DNA of 64,000 nt from assembly GCA_001557505.1 (NCBI GenBank), contig LSAX01000011.1, positions 2,046,001 through 2,110,000 on the forward strand, read 5' to 3'. The translations under genes were made by a program, and so were the position numbers. This DNA is from Reticulascus tulasneorum. Its lineage: Eukaryota > Ascomycota > Sordariomycetes > Glomerellales > Reticulascaceae. Within the stretch, counting starts at the first letter, position 1. Each line of letters begins with the position of its first letter. Shown here piece after piece: positions 12,505 to 24,573 of the stretch. Below the pieces are notes generated by a model. It was not told the origin of the DNA. It searched no databases and worked only from the letters and a program-made list of their open reading frames with translations.

Positions 12505-13935
12505 TCATTGTTGCAAACCTTGTTCAAGGTCTCTCTCGTTCCTTGACTCCGATGTCTCCCCTGCGGCTCTGGCTCTGGCCTCCTCCCGTCGCACCTGTTC
12601 TTTCTTATAATCTTCTTCTTCTATCTCAAGTGCCCGTATAGTTTGTGCATCCTTCTTTTCCCGATCGATCTTTATCTGACCTGTATATCTGATTAGCCGA
12701 TCCTTGATCAAATACTAAAGTGGCGGTATTCCAAGCGGGTAATTACCTTTCGTCCTTCTCCGCAATCCTAGAATCATGAGAGCATTGCTTCGTCCTTCCG
12801 GAAAGAACTCCTCTAAAAGACTTTTTACGCCAAGAAGCATGCTGAATTCGGTAGTATTGACAATATAGAAAGTGCGTCGCCACTGCTTCAACTGCCGTTC
12901 AAAGTACCAGGCGATTTCTATCTTCAATTCGGGAATATATTTGCTCCCGTCGAAGCCTACCAGGGTCAGCCTCTCCCCTATGGGAATAGGCACGGGGATT
13001 AGGTTAAGCTGAGTGACAAAATCTTGAGACAGCATGTTGTCTTCGGCGCCTGTGTCCATCTTGACTCGGACAGGGTGGTAGCTAAACCGCATGCTCGGCT
13101 TGGATCGTTGCGGATCTGCAACTATCACTGTGGCGTTGCGCGTGAAATGTGCCTCTGAAAGCTTACGAAACTCTTGAACAATTTTACCCGTGCTTGTAAG
13201 ACCGTTCTGCTCAGTTTGGCCGTTGTGCTGACCAGATTGCGTCTCGAGATCGATGCTGCTTACCACCGATGAACGATCGTCCCATTCGTGAGATGACGGG
13301 TGCGAGTCTATTTCGGTGTCGACTTCAGTCGCTGCTGCAAGAAATTGCGAAATTCCGTTGCTTGAAAATTGGTAAGTCTCGCACTTAAAACATCCAGTGG
13401 CGGGATCGGTGCTCACCTAGTTCGGAGCAACTCGTCTTACTTGAGCTCGACACGAACGCTACGGAAGATGTCAATAACTGTAACCCAGAGCTAGCACACA
13501 TGGACGTAGCTCATACTCAGAACAGAGACTTTGGAGAAGAAGAACGCTTTCACGAAAGACGGTATATGCCGCTCGCTGTTCTTTCTCGTACTTGGCAAGA
13601 TGAAAGCGTGCCACTAGTGAGAAACGAGAAACCAACGAGGTGTTTTCCAAAAGTTGCGTCGATTTCTCAGCAATGATGAGGAGCTCGCGTCTGCGTCGGT
13701 CACAGGTTACCATGGCAGCCCCCAAAGACTGCCGCATATTGAGTCCTTTCTTGTCCAGCAACGTCTTGCATTCTCCCAACACTAGAAGCATGACTTCGAT
13801 CTCGTGAAGCTGCTCCTGAAGCTTTGATTCGATCGTTATGATTTTATTCCAAGACTCATAAAGCGTGTCGAGAGCTGTGTATACAACTCCCACAACTGTC
13901 AGGGTCGTGGCGGCAAGGTAAAATCCTGAGTCCAT
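12505..13935 (-). CDS. STAND-type N-terminal region plus retropepsin-like protein (hypothetical)
   Basis: Three parts can be read on the minus strand. Part one (13935 to about 13485) is a 150-residue helical region with a hydrophobic start (AATTLTVVGVVYTAL). It resembles the N-terminal domains that precede fungal NACHT/STAND proteins. Part two (13416–12749 or so) has KMDTGAEDNMLS, a retropepsin-like DTGA site, then TLVGFDGSKY and MLLGVKSLLEEFF. Part three (to 12505) is a charged, probably coiled-coil tail, joined by an intron at about 12684–12747. The tail's phase fits (RRRTK–GQIKIDREKK). The 13485–13417 junction is unresolved: the frame opens just after CTAG at 13417, and the best phase-0 donor (GTGCTAGC) is weak. 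Parts one and two could be separate genes. The function is not known, and proteolytic activity is only inferred from the DTG site. Confidence 0.5.
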
Positions 13936-14298
13936 CGTGGCAGAGAAATGCCCAAGCTAAGGGGAGACTGAATTTGATGCCTTCGAGGACGAGGATGCAT
14001 ACACGGAGAGAACTTTTCAGTTATTTCAGCCCAGACCGCATTTTGGTCGCTTTTGTTCGCCCTTTTTAGGCGCGTTTCAGAGCGCGCCTCGCCTTGACTG
14101 CAGTCAATCTCGTCCAACCATTTCGGGGAAAACGAGGCAGCCACGGACGCCGGAGCCTAATGCATTGCCACCACTAGAACTTTAGAGCGGCGCTACATAT
14201 GCGTGCTGCTCGTGAGGCTGCCCCATCACGTCAGGATGGTAGAGAGACATGTCGTGGATCCTCTACTGAAGCCAATTTTCATCTCTTCGACAACAACA
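13936..14298. other. Short divergent promoter region
   Basis: About 360 bases separate the starts of the minus-strand STAND-N/retropepsin-like gene and the plus-strand DUF6594 gene, so both promoters probably overlap here. I see no other element. Confidence 0.45.
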
Positions 14299-15376
14299 AT
14301 GGCGACAACACAAATAAGCCCGTACCGCAAGCCCGCTTACAATGCGAAAGGCTATTTCAGATTGTCAAAGATCATGGGCAGTGCCCAGTCAGCTGCAATA
14401 TTTCCCACCTTTGATGATCTCAATATGCTCGCCATGATGAGCCTTCAGTCAGAGATTGTAGAGCTAAAAAAGCAACTGTATCACGAATGCCAACTCGACG
14501 ATGAATCCGGTGACCCAGACCAAGTACAATATTCACTTTATTTCAGGCTGTCAAGAGAGCAGAACAGTCAGCAGTACCAGAAGATTGAGATGCTTAGAAG
14601 GAAGCTGAAAGAATACAGTCAGTCCCATCAGCCATATGATCTTTGGTGAGGCTTGTCGCTAACAAATCAAGACGGGTATCTGCTGCAAAGTAGGTTATAT
14701 CTACTCATTTGACTGTCCCGTCAGGGAAAACTCGGCTGAAACAGCTTCAGCAACTCAACTTTCTCGGCTCCATCATCCCAAGCCATTTCAACTCAGTGAT
14801 TTACAAGAGTGGCTCGTAGATTCCAAAGGCGGCAATTCTTTCCAAAGGGGAACAGAAGACCGCATGTGGGAATCGGATGACCCGCGGCAATATATTCGAA
14901 TTTCCCAGGACCCAGAAGACAACGATAAGTTCACAGACTTTATCAAGCGAGTGGTGCTCAAATCCTACCACAGACTTTGGGGCGAGAATCATCAAGGAGG
15001 GAAACTAATTGATGAAGAGTCTGGTTTGAGGTCGTATGACGAATCAGGTATTGTCAAAGCGAGCAAGGTCATCGCGACGACCTTGTCTTCGATTCTTCCC
15101 GTGCTTACAATATTTGCTCTTCATTCTGTCAATAGTACAAACTGGAGAATTGGTCTCGCTGTGGTGTTCACAGGAGTATTTTCGTTTGCGTTGACTATCT
15201 TCAGTTCCGCAAAACGGGCGGAGATATTCATAGCCACTACTACGTATGCCCCGGCCCGTTGATGCGCACTGAGGAGCACATTATACTTACGTGTTATTAG
15301 GTTTGCTGCTGTAGAAGTTGTATTCATAGGAAGTGCCATTGTTTCTACAGGGCAAGAAAGAGGCCAAGCCGAATAG
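14299..15376 (+). CDS. DUF6594 family membrane protein
   Basis: Exons 14299–14645, 14725–15243 and 15301–15376 total 942 bases (313 residues). The start is the ATG before ATTQISPYRKPAY. The usual DUF6594 N-terminal pattern follows (GYFRLSKIMGSAQSAAIFPTF, then LNMLAMMSLQSEIVELKKQL). Mid-protein reads FIKRVVLKSYHRLWG and RSYDESGIVKASKVIATTL. The C-terminal third has three likely membrane segments: one around SSILPVLTIFAL, one around GLAVVFTGVFSFAL, and a last one that needs exon 3 (FAAVEVVFIGSAIV). This family is common in Pezizomycotina and has no established function. The protein probably sits in a membrane with its N-terminal coiled part in the cytosol. It is transcribed away from the STAND-N/retropepsin-like gene. 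Confidence 0.83.
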
Positions 15377-15872
15377 TTAACTGGGACTGGTAGAAGTTCA
15401 ATCCTCCCTTTCACCGTTAGACCTGAAAGCCGAGATCGGCATCATAAACCACAATGGATATAAGGATTGTTAGATTAGGCTGAGAAAGGAAGTCTGGCCT
15501 CTTTGGGATTCATTTATCCTCAAGGAATCAGTTCTCAGTCTAATAACCATATTGTACATTACAGCAAGGCTAGAATATTCTATGGCAAGCTTCACGCATT
15601 CTACGGCTCACCATAACCATCGCCTGTGGTAAGTTTCGCGGCCCCATGGGGGCAACGTACAGTAGAGTCATCGCCGGCAGGTCGCGTCCCGTGGGACAGC
15701 AGAACCATCGCGAAGAAGATATCTCTGTTGAAGAGATGAAGGGCAATAAATGCGCAGGCATCTCAAGGCTCGGATTGCTTTGACTCTCTACAATCACTCT
15801 CCACATCCCTCGACTCTCTACAGTCCTTGATCTTGACTGCTTCGGCAACCCTGGCCAAAGACACTGCTTCTA

Positions 15873-15915
15873 ACCACCACTGCTTCAAACCACTACTTCA
15901 AACCACCACTTCAAG
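15873..15915. repeat. Imperfect tandem repeat (about 14-base unit)
   Basis: Three imperfect copies of a CAAACCAC-ACTT unit stand side by side in non-coding sequence. The repeat is too short and too simple to suggest a mobile element. Confidence 0.6.
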
Positions 15916-16026
15916 GAGCCACCTCAAAAAACCAAATGACCACTCTTGGTCCAATCACCAGCGGGGACAAGTCCCTGAATGAACACTTATGTTGTAATGA
16001 ATGAATCGTAAAATATAAAGATATTT

Positions 16027-16052
16027 ATGTAGCTATTCATGTAGCTATTCAT
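16027..16052. repeat. 12-base tandem duplication
   Basis: The unit ATGTAGCTATTC occurs twice in a row and begins a third copy, in AT-rich intergenic DNA. Confidence 0.7.
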
Positions 16053-17207
16053 GTGAATCTTATATTGAATATATTAGTGAGTATATAGCAATTAGAATAC
16101 ATAACTTCTTACACAGCTTTCATTTCAACACCTTCCCAAAGGCAAGTTGCCTGCAACTGGCGATATTGAATCTTCCATCTTTCCTCCCACCTTACGCGGC
16201 ACTGTTCTTGCAACCCACTTGGTTGGCTATAAGTTTTTGCACCGGTAGGCGCATGACGAGAAATTTCGGCCGTTGCGGTACGTATTCGCCTCCAAACCGT
16301 CGAATCAGCAGAGAATCCACTCCGCCGATCTTCGTTTTGTAGAGGAGCCCCTGTTGGTGGCACAGTGTAACCCCCTCTACTCGAGCCTCCACCGAAGATC
16401 CAAAATAAAGAGCGCGGGTTTCCTTACGGATATTAAGAAAACACCCGACCCCCGGGGGATTCCATGGATGATTGGAAATCAAGGTAGCTGCCGAGTAGTA
16501 AAATTACGTTCTTTCCGTGGAATACGCAATGCCTTTCACTCCGGGCTTCCTCCGGCAATGGTGTGCTTTCCACTTTCACTACGGGACTTTCGTTGTGTTA
16601 CAGGTCATAAAAGAATTACTGACATGACTATGGGGAATAAAACGGACTTACCCCGAAATGCCCTTCGGGGCGGGTCTAACCTCGAAGCAGATCCTCTGCA
16701 TTATTAATTGGTGCCGATGAGTTAAGTGTCGTCCAAACAAGCCTCTGACCCTGGCTCAAAGTGGTAGACTTCGTACATAGTACAGCGTTTTTCAGGGGTT
16801 TACAGATTCCACTGGCAAAAAAGAGTGCCGGTGCGAGGCGAATTCAATAATTAACCGACGCAACCACGGGGAATTATGTAATTAAGGAGACCAAACAAAC
16901 GACCGAAGTCCTTACCAAAGTCTTGGATGACCAATGTCAAGCGCCAAGAAAGTTGTGTTCTTCGAGTTGAAGCAGGTGCATTTGGAGGTCTCCATCAAAC
17001 CAGACTTCAACAACAACATCATCAGGTATTTCGTAAACCGTAGAAATGCTATTTAAGAAGAGCCGTCCGCCAGGGTTGAGGCCGATATCATCCAGACAAC
17101 CAATTCCACTTAAAGATTCGATTCAACATACTTGATTCAACTGATCGTTTCAGCTCTAAACTCAATATCAACCAGCACCAACCGTGTTCCAACTTCACCG
17201 AGCAAAA

Positions 17208-18201
17208 ATGGAGTTTCCTTCTCTCACCACAGTTTGGCACAACAAGTCGTATCCTGCAATCTCGCCCTCCCGTCCCGGGGTTTCCGCCAAAGGCAAGACG
17301 GTTGTAATCACCGGCGGCGGCACTGGCATCGGCGCTGCTACTACAAGAGCTTTCGCGGCCGCCGGTTGCACGCAGATTGCCATCATGAGCAGAACCGAGA
17401 AGAACCTCCTGGCGACCAAAACTTCCATCGAAGCAGAGTTTCCGGGCACTACCGTGCTCGCAGTTCCCGCAGATACCACCAACGAACAGCAGGTCAATGA
17501 TGCATTTGCCAAAATCTACAAGTCATTTGGCAAGATCAATGTACTCATCAGTAGCTCGGCATACCAGTCGACGCCTGAGCCCGCCCTCACCGCCGATATG
17601 CAGGACTGGTGGGTCACGTTTAACACCAACGTTCTCGGAGCTCTGTACACCGTCAGAGGATTCATCCAGTACGCAGCTGAAGGGGCGACAGTCATGCATA
17701 TCTCCTCTGGAATGGCCCATATGCCGCCCCTTCCAAGTGGAGTATCTGCATATGCCGCAAGCAAGGCCGCTTCGACTAAGCTATTCGAATATATTGCCCT
17801 GGAGAATCCTGGACTCAACGTCTTTAGCGTTCAACCTGGGGTCGTCGACACTGAATTGAATCGCAAGAGCACCATACCCGGCGAGGATCACGGTTAGTGC
17901 TCCTAGGCTACACTCAAGTTGACCGTCTGAACCCTTTGTTTTTTGGAATTCTTGCATAGCACAAAACTTCAGACGGGCATAATTCAAATTGTTGGGAGGC
18001 AAGACTAACTCTACTGCAGTCGATCTTCCTGCCCACTTCTCTGTGTGGCTCGCCAGCCCCGAAGCTGTCTTTCTCAAAGGCAAGTTCGTATGGGTGAATT
18101 GGGATGTGGATGAGTTGAAGGCTTTAGAGGAAGAGGTTTTGACGACCGATCTTCTCGATATCAAGCTTGGGGGCGTGTCATTTGTGGGGTGGAAAAAATG
18201 A
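17208..18201 (+). CDS. Short-chain dehydrogenase/reductase (SDR)
   Basis: Exons 17208–17892 and 18020–18201 total 867 bases (288 residues). The ATG at 17208 has a good context (CAAAAATGG). Visible SDR signatures are the cofactor loop TGGGTGIG (near residue 38), the structural NTNVLGALYTV, the catalytic Ser in HISSGMAHM and the YAASK active-site pair. VQPGVVDTEL follows. The second exon adds the usual C-terminal part (DLPAHFSVWLASPEA, then FLKGKFVWVNWDVDEL). The protein is a classical, probably NAD(P)-dependent, oxidoreductase with an unknown substrate, likely cytosolic as no targeting signal is clear. Its neighbours do not form an obvious biosynthetic cluster. Confidence 0.9.
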
Positions 18202-18611
18202 AGACTAGACAAAGGAGCTTAAAAACTTGACAATTAGACCTTAGATCTCTTAATCCATGTTTCATAGATTTGCAGCAATACTAAACAGTTATAAAATGAG
18301 GACAACTGTCTTGCATTGCGAAACTTGAGCATACTTGAATCTTAACTAAGATCACATTCAAGATTATTATGACAGCTTTCAAAAAGTTCATAGAACTTAG
18401 TGACTAGCGGGCAAGATTTCAATCCCTACGGAAACTTAAAACATAAAGCAGTGCTCATAAATCTACGCGTTTGAGAAAGAAAGGAGCCTTTGTTTCCATC
18501 GGTGGGCTGAAAACCATCTATAAAATCAAGTTATGTTAACTAAGTCATCTCTGCTGCTAAGACGGGCTAGAGAGTAAGTATCACACCCACAGCTTACTTA
18601 CTGTTCCCATT
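18202..18611. other. Convergent intergenic spacer
   Basis: About 410 AT-rich bases lie between the convergent 3' ends of the SDR gene and the HET gene. No gene or repeat was seen. Confidence 0.45.
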
Positions 18612-20955
18612 TCAAACAATAGTCAGGGTCATATTCGGAATATCGTCGAACAAAGAAGGGCAAGTTATGCGGAAGAAACCAACTCGGCGAAAAGCGCCCC
18701 CTTGCCCTGTCGGTAGCAGCATCAGACCCTCGACCGGAACAACTCGTTGCCTCCCGACCTTAAGTTTGCTCATCCCAAGGCAAAATAACTTTCTGCCGCC
18801 AGGAATTTGATCATCTAGCGGATCCAGCGTCCCATCGCCTACAACGAAGGTTTGCTCGGGGTCGGAGTCGTCGAGCAGGGCAACGTCAGAACCGTCCCAT
18901 TCCGGCCTATCCTCTAGCCTCCACGACAACTCAATCACTTTCCCATCGGCTTCTAGAGATCCTCCCTTGACTGGGCCGAATCTAAACTTCCCATTGCCAG
19001 CAGTTTCCACCTGACATTTGAGCACTCGGAAGTGAAAGGCTTCTCGATCCCCACTCTCATCCTCGCTATCCAGGATCATGCCTTGCCCAACACTTGCCCA
19101 ACTCCAGCTTGGAGAAAGATATCCTGCATCTAGAACTTTCTGCGGCTTAATAAGAAAGCCTTTCCCAGAAGGATCTTTCTTCATGGAACGCCAGTGAAGC
19201 TCCGAGAACAGGTTTTCTTTCCATAGGCCTGCCAAATATGTCCAGCCTGTTCTTCTCGCCACCTCAACTGCAAGGGCAGAAATTGCAGGGAGCTTGTCGC
19301 TGCAGAAGGTCAGGTCCATATCAGTGAAATCTCCTCGAATCATCATCCACTGTTCACGGAGGTAGCTTGAGACCGCTTCCTTGTCGCCTATGTCCGGACC
19401 AAGAAAACTTAGGAATGGAGGTCCTGCATCCGGGGCAGCACTGGGGTTGACATAGCACTCTCTGCACACCCACATGACGCCGCCTCTTGAGAAAACAAGC
19501 AGTCGAGGAGATAGAACGCGTTCTTGTAGGGTCCATGCGCGGGTGTTGATGGGATCGTCCAATGTTTTATAATGCTGTCGGTACCCTAGTGTCAGTGAAG
19601 CAGATTGCCCTTGCCCTGTACTAAGTTCAATGCTGAATGGATCAACAAAGAAGCTCGATGGGGCCGGCGAGCTGAGAAACCCCTCAATAGCAGATGACGC
19701 ACTCGCTGCGACGATGGTGATGGAGCTCTGTTGGTAGATAGCTGCCATTCTTGGCAGCTCTCTTGCCTTGTCGTCGGCGGAATCCTGAATGATGCACAGA
19801 GCATCCACCCAGAGATATTCGAAACCCAACCGGTAAGCCACTGTTATGGCATGCAGAATCGTTTTCGGGAGTCTAGACGGGTCTAGGGCCAAATGCATCT
19901 CGCCAATCGTGTTGGCTGCGAGAACGTACGACTGGTTCTGTCCCCACACGTAACTCAAAGCGGCGTAAGGGTGAACCATGCCGTCTGAAGAACGAGTCAC
20001 AAGCCTCGGGCTGCTAGGGGCTCTAACATCTATTAGTCGAGTGGGCTGGAAGCTGCTTTGATCCACGCCACATTCATGTCCTCGACATGCTTCCACCCAG
20101 CTTTGGGCGTGTGCCGTCCACTCTTCTGACGCTGCGGAAACTACACTCCAACACTTAGGAACGATTTCTGGAACCATGTCTGCATTTCTTGTTTAGTATT
20201 CCAACTTGAGGGTCATAGGCACGACGAATCTGACCTGTGGAGATGACTTCGAATGTGATGCGGACGGCTTCGTCGGCGACCATCTGTGGTAAAGCAGGAT
20301 CTTCCTGTTTCATGTTTACAACCTCTGTGGTGACTTTGACAAGGTTGAAGACAAGACTTTTGCCCCGCTTGAAGAATTCGACCGTGATATTCAAGGTAGC
20401 CGTGCAGTCTAGTGCCTTGATCGTGAGGAATCCAGGCTTATCAAAAGCACCGTCGGGAGACTCGTCGTTTTCCGTTCCACCTCCATCACTTTCCTCCGTT
20501 GCATCACTGCTATGTACACCTGTAGCGTCAGGCTCCCCGGGCTCCGCCTCTCTATCAGACGTCTCATCGTCAACTTCCATGAGGCTGTCGCCATCAGATT
20601 GAGATCCATGCCAAGCAGTCATCCAGTAGTCCAGGTCGGCGCTCGTAAGAACTGCATTTCCAATGCTTGAGCACCAGCGGCAGCCATCAAGTATTGACCT
20701 ATGGACTTCATTCGTGGCACGCGAATAGTGTTTAGTGAACGAAGGCTCATCCTTCGCCGTGATGAGCGCGTCGTGAAGAGAGGAGTTGAAAATATCCTCA
20801 GAGCAGGGCGTACACAGCGTCCTCGAGCCGACTGCGAGACCGCTAGGCTCGAATCTTCGAGGCGGTTGTGAGAACTCCCTACGAGAAAGCATTGAGATTA
20901 ATGTTGCACATCTTGGTGTTCCCTGGAGGCTGATTCCTGATGCGGCTATCGGCAT
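18612..20955 (-). CDS. Heterokaryon-incompatibility (HET) domain protein
   Basis: Exons 20955–20235 and 20179–18612 total 2,289 bases (762 residues). The start could instead be the ATG at 20892. The N-terminal part holds the CTPCSEDIF and GCRWCSSIG cysteine pairs often found ahead of HET domains. A long acidic, low-complexity stretch follows. The HET domain begins near residue 312 with YAALSYVWG. It continues through RLPKTILHAI, YLWVDALCIIQD and MAAIYQQSSITIVAASA, with TRAWTLQERVLSPRLL after it. Proteins of this family trigger cell death when unlike strains fuse, or act in related recognition; their partners are often encoded nearby or are NLR proteins. No partner can be named here. The intron (20180–20234) has a TACTAAAC branch site. 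Confidence 0.9.
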
Positions 20956-21804
20956 GCAGTGGCTGGTTTAACTTGGGATTGGCTGCTGCGAAGCCGGTCA
21001 ACTTAGCGTTTTCATAGGTAGCCGATAAACAGAAGGGATCCGACAGCATTCAATATTTCAGCATCAGAATGTCAGAGAGCGTACAGCTTACGGATGTAAT
21101 TGCCAGGTTCAAGCAAGCGTGATGACCTTCACAGGACTGCATCTCAAAGGGCCGTGAAGCTTCGCAACACTGGCGGAATTAGTCAATCCGCTCTGCGGGA
21201 ATCGGGCCACTATCTACGCGAAAAGAATGCTTTGCATCAATTGTTCACTGACATGCTGGTGCGAAGGGCAAAGTTGTGGACTTGATGATCTCTCGCGAAG
21301 CCAGGAATTAGTGGATAGAGCTGTGGATCTCAGCCCCTCAAATGTGTGCACCAAGCAAGATATGCGGCTTCAGCGGTGGGATCTGTTGCGGAAATAATTC
21401 GTCTCACAAAACATGTCTGGGGAATTGAGAGCTAACTAGATGGGACGCTGTGTTGTGACCCGAAATTCGGTGGCCTTATGCCCGACCTCGGGGCTAGTTG
21501 GTCAGAATAATCGCCGGGTACGGAAGCGAATAGCCACAACATGTGGAATGGACATGGGGTATAGAAACCTTCCCTTGCGTCATGGTTCAGTTCGGCATGG
21601 GGGGCATGATCAGCAGTTCAAGAGAGATTGCACAGAGATAACCAATTGTTATAAAGAGGGAACCGGAGCGCAAGCCCTCAAGTCGGTACATTCCGCGAGT
21701 TCTCTATCTCTACTGAGCTTGTTGCTGATTCTAAGCTGCTCGACTTTTCTCGTCTGCGACGAAACACCCAGAGTCAATCGTTTGGCAGCCAGCAACCCCG
21801 CATC
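20956..21804. other. Divergent intergenic region
   Basis: About 850 bases between the starts of the HET gene and the gamma-glutamyltransferase gene probably hold both promoters. Open frames here lack any family pattern. Confidence 0.45.
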
Positions 21805-23819
21805 ATGCCTCTCACCACAGATTCCGTCTATACTCCCCAGTCTACGGACTTCACTCGGTTTGCAAGCCGACGAAGTGTCGTTCACAGCACGAAGGGAATT
21901 GTGTCGTGTACACAGCCGTTGGCGGCGAAATGTGGCCTTCAGATACTTCAAGCTGGAGGTAATGCTGCTGTAAGTTGGCGCCTACGTCATGACTCTATGT
22001 CGTCCTCTAACTCAAACCGCAGGATGCTGCCGTCGCCGTGGGTACGTGCTGAAGCCGTATTTGAGTGAGAGAAGAGACTGACTGGACACCAGCGGCTGGT
22101 TTGAACATGACGGAACCATGTTCGACCGGCATCGGCGGTGACATGTTCCTCCTGTACTACGATGCCTCCACCGGGCAGGTCTCCGCAATGAACGGGTCCG
22201 GGCGAGCGGGGGCGAAATGTAACCTCAACACCATCAGAGAGGATCTGGGAATCAAGGATGGCGCATACGGGAAGATTCCCATGTCGAGCGTCCACGCAGT
22301 GACCGTTCCAGGAGCCCCGGCAGGATGGGTCGATACAGTCGCAAGGTTCGGCAGCGGAAAAGTTACCATTGAGCAGGTTCTAGCGCCAGCCATTGAGCTT
22401 GGCGAGGAGGGGTTCCCTGTCTCGGAAATAACCAGCTACTATGTAAGACATCTTCGTGTTCTCATCGGCAGGTGACATGACTGACCGGCATGTATGTAGT
22501 GGAATGTCTCTGAGCCAACTATTCGAAGAGCTTCTCCAAATTTCGGGGAGATGCTTAAGAAAGATCCGAATTCGGTAGATGGCGTGAGAGCGCCTAAGCC
22601 CGGCGAGATCATGAAGAATCCTTCCCTTGCCAAGACGTTTCGAGCACTTGCCAAAGAGGGCAAAAAGGGATTCTACACGGGGAGGATAGCAGAAGAGCTG
22701 GTGAAAGTCTGCCAGGACCTTGGTGGTCACATCGAGCTCGAAGATTTGGAGCGTCACTTGGAATTGGGCAGCGAGCCAGTCGATCCGATCTCACTCAAAT
22801 TCACAGGCCAAGGTTTGTCCAGAGCTCCAAAACGAGATTCCAACGGCGACCACAAGGCGGACTCTACAAACAATGGCGTTGAGTTGTGGGAACATCCACC
22901 AAACGGCCAAGGTATTGTTGCGTTGATGGCGTTGGGTATCATCCAAGAGCTAGAGGCGCAAGGCAAGATCCCGACCTGGACGGCCGAGGACTTCAACACA
23001 GCACCGTACCTGCATGCAATTGTCGAGGCCCTCCGTTTGGGCTTTGCTGACGGAAACTGGTATATCACTGATCCTAATGTGACTCCCGTGCCATCAGCTG
23101 GTCTTATATCCCAGCCGTATCTCGCCGAGCGCGCCAAGCTGTTCGATCCGCTCAAGGCATCACAAAACTTGGAGCATGGCAAACCGCCGTTCAAATCTCC
23201 GGCTCTGAACAGCAGCGACACAGTCTACTTTTGCGTGACGGATTCGAAAGGTAACGCCGCATCATTCATCAACAGCAACTATGGTGGATTTGGAACATGT
23301 ATCATTCCGAAAGGTTGTGGATTCACACTACAGAACCGAGGGGCGAATTTCAGCCTTGATGCTGAACATCCCAACGTCCTGGAGCCAGGGAAAAGGCCGT
23401 ACCACACTATCATCCCGGGCATGGTGACAAATTTGAGCGATGGATCGCTCCATAGTGCATTCGGCGTCATGGGCGGATTTATGCAGCCGCAAGGCCATGT
23501 CCAGGTATTACTCGGCCAGGTCGTGGGCGGACTAAACCCGCAGCAAGCTTTGGATGCGCCAAGAGTCTGTATCGGGGCTGGAATGCCGGAGCAGGGTGAC
23601 GTGTACGACTGGACCGTCAATGTAGAGGACGGCATGCCAGAGGATACGGTGGAGGGTCTGAGAAAGTTGGGACACAAGGTTGAGGTCGTGACGGGAACTA
23701 AGAGAGCTCTTTTTGGACGAGGGCAGATCATCAGGTATACCATCGATCCTGTGGATAAGACAGGGGTATGGTCAGCAGGCAGTGACATGCGTGGTGATGG
23801 AGCAGCGTATCCTGCTTAG
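21805..23819 (+). CDS. Gamma-glutamyltransferase family (acylase-type) Ntn hydrolase
   Basis: Exons 21805–21969, 22023–22041, 22093–22442 and 22500–23819 total 1,854 bases (617 residues). The second exon is only 19 bases. The product matches the GGT/acylase family. It shows [45 protein letters not shown], and [16 protein letters not shown]. The likely cleavage and nucleophile Thr is in [38 protein letters not shown] and [13 protein letters not shown] follow. In this family the precursor cuts itself before a Thr, which then attacks gamma-glutamyl or similar amide bonds. No clear signal peptide is seen, so it is probably intracellular and more like the acylase branch than secreted GGT. It converges on the glutaredoxin gene. 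Confidence 0.9.
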
Positions 23820-23987
23820 CATCATTACCTCTGGGATTCAAACTGGCCGAGGTATAGATCAACTTAGAAATTGTCAACTCATAGTGATATCAGACCCAAT
23901 GCAATGCTATCCCCCCTCCTGAGCACGTCTGGTTCCTATTCCACGTCTTATCGTACAGACCTAAAGCGCCTTGCCGGGGTTATTCAT

Positions 23988-24573
23988 TCATTCCTTCTTG
24001 TCGCCTTCTCCTTCCGTAGCTTCTGCCGGTACCAGGACCTGCTTGTCATCAAGCATCTTCGCCAACTCTCCGTTCTGGTGCATCGAAACCAAAATGTCGC
24101 AACCTCCTACGAACTCCTTGTCGACGTAAAGCTGTGGAATCGTCGGCCAGTCGGAATATTCTTTGATGCCTATTCTCCAAATCAGCAGCTTATTATGCAC
24201 AGATGGGCTTGTTCCTCTTACCCTGCCGTAGCTCCGCATCCTCCAGCACGTTGAAAGCCGCGAACTTCGCGGGGTCCACGCCCTGCAATCCTAGTATCTG
24301 AATTGTTGCTCTCGAGAAACCGCATTGAGGCGTCTCGGGTGTGCCCTTCATAAACAACACAACTGGCGCTGAGCCCACGGCCTTATCGATGGCCTGGCGG
24401 GTCTGGTCGGAGAGGAGTCGGCGTTGTGCGAAACTGAGGAATGATGCCGGTGCGCGGAAAGCTGCCGGACGGGCAGCTTGCCTTGCGAGGTTCTGCGGCG
24501 CGAGAGATTAGTACAGCGCTGACTGGTAGGGATTTAGAGGCCATACAGATGTGAGTATCGACCTGGACAGCAT
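23988..24573 (-). CDS. GRX5: Mitochondrial monothiol glutaredoxin (Grx5 type)
   Basis: Exons 24573–24547, 24492–24222 and 24169–23988 total 480 bases (159 residues). The first exon encodes just nine residues (MLSRSILTS). Spliced to [15 protein letters not shown] it gives a basic, Ser/Arg-rich mitochondrial presequence. The glutaredoxin core follows: [19 protein letters not shown], the monothiol active site CGFS (in [13 protein letters not shown]), [23 protein letters not shown] and [12 protein letters not shown]. Grx5 transfers iron–sulphur clusters in the mitochondrial matrix and binds glutathione. The donor GTATGG and a TACTAAT branch site support the first intron. An alternative 31-base intron with a nearer ATG was rejected as too short. 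The gene is convergent with the GGT-type gene, 168 bases away. Confidence 0.92.

Larger units (their letters stand above)
15377..17207. other. 1.8-kb intergenic region with small direct repeats
   Basis: No gene is supported. There are imperfect direct repeats of about 14 bases (CAAACCACTACTT-like) at 15873–15915 and a 12-base unit repeated twice at 16027–16052. An AT-rich block covers about 16000–16110. A minus-strand open stretch (16109–16482) might be a decayed element but has no recognisable domain. Confidence 0.45.

Noticed and set aside
16109..16482. Possible decayed retroelement on the minus strand
   Set aside because: Trp/Arg-rich stretches suggested this, but there is no reverse-transcriptase, integrase or terminal-repeat signal to support it.
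24493..24546. GRX5 start at an ATG inside the first intron, using a 31-base intron
   Set aside because: A 31-base intron is below the usual fungal size, whereas the 54-base intron with the upstream ATG gives a proper mitochondrial presequence.
17208..24573. Secondary-metabolite gene cluster around the SDR, GGT-type and methyltransferase genes
   Set aside because: There is no polyketide synthase, NRPS, terpene synthase, transporter or pathway regulator in the region, and the methyltransferase lies over 5 kb away among unrelated genes.
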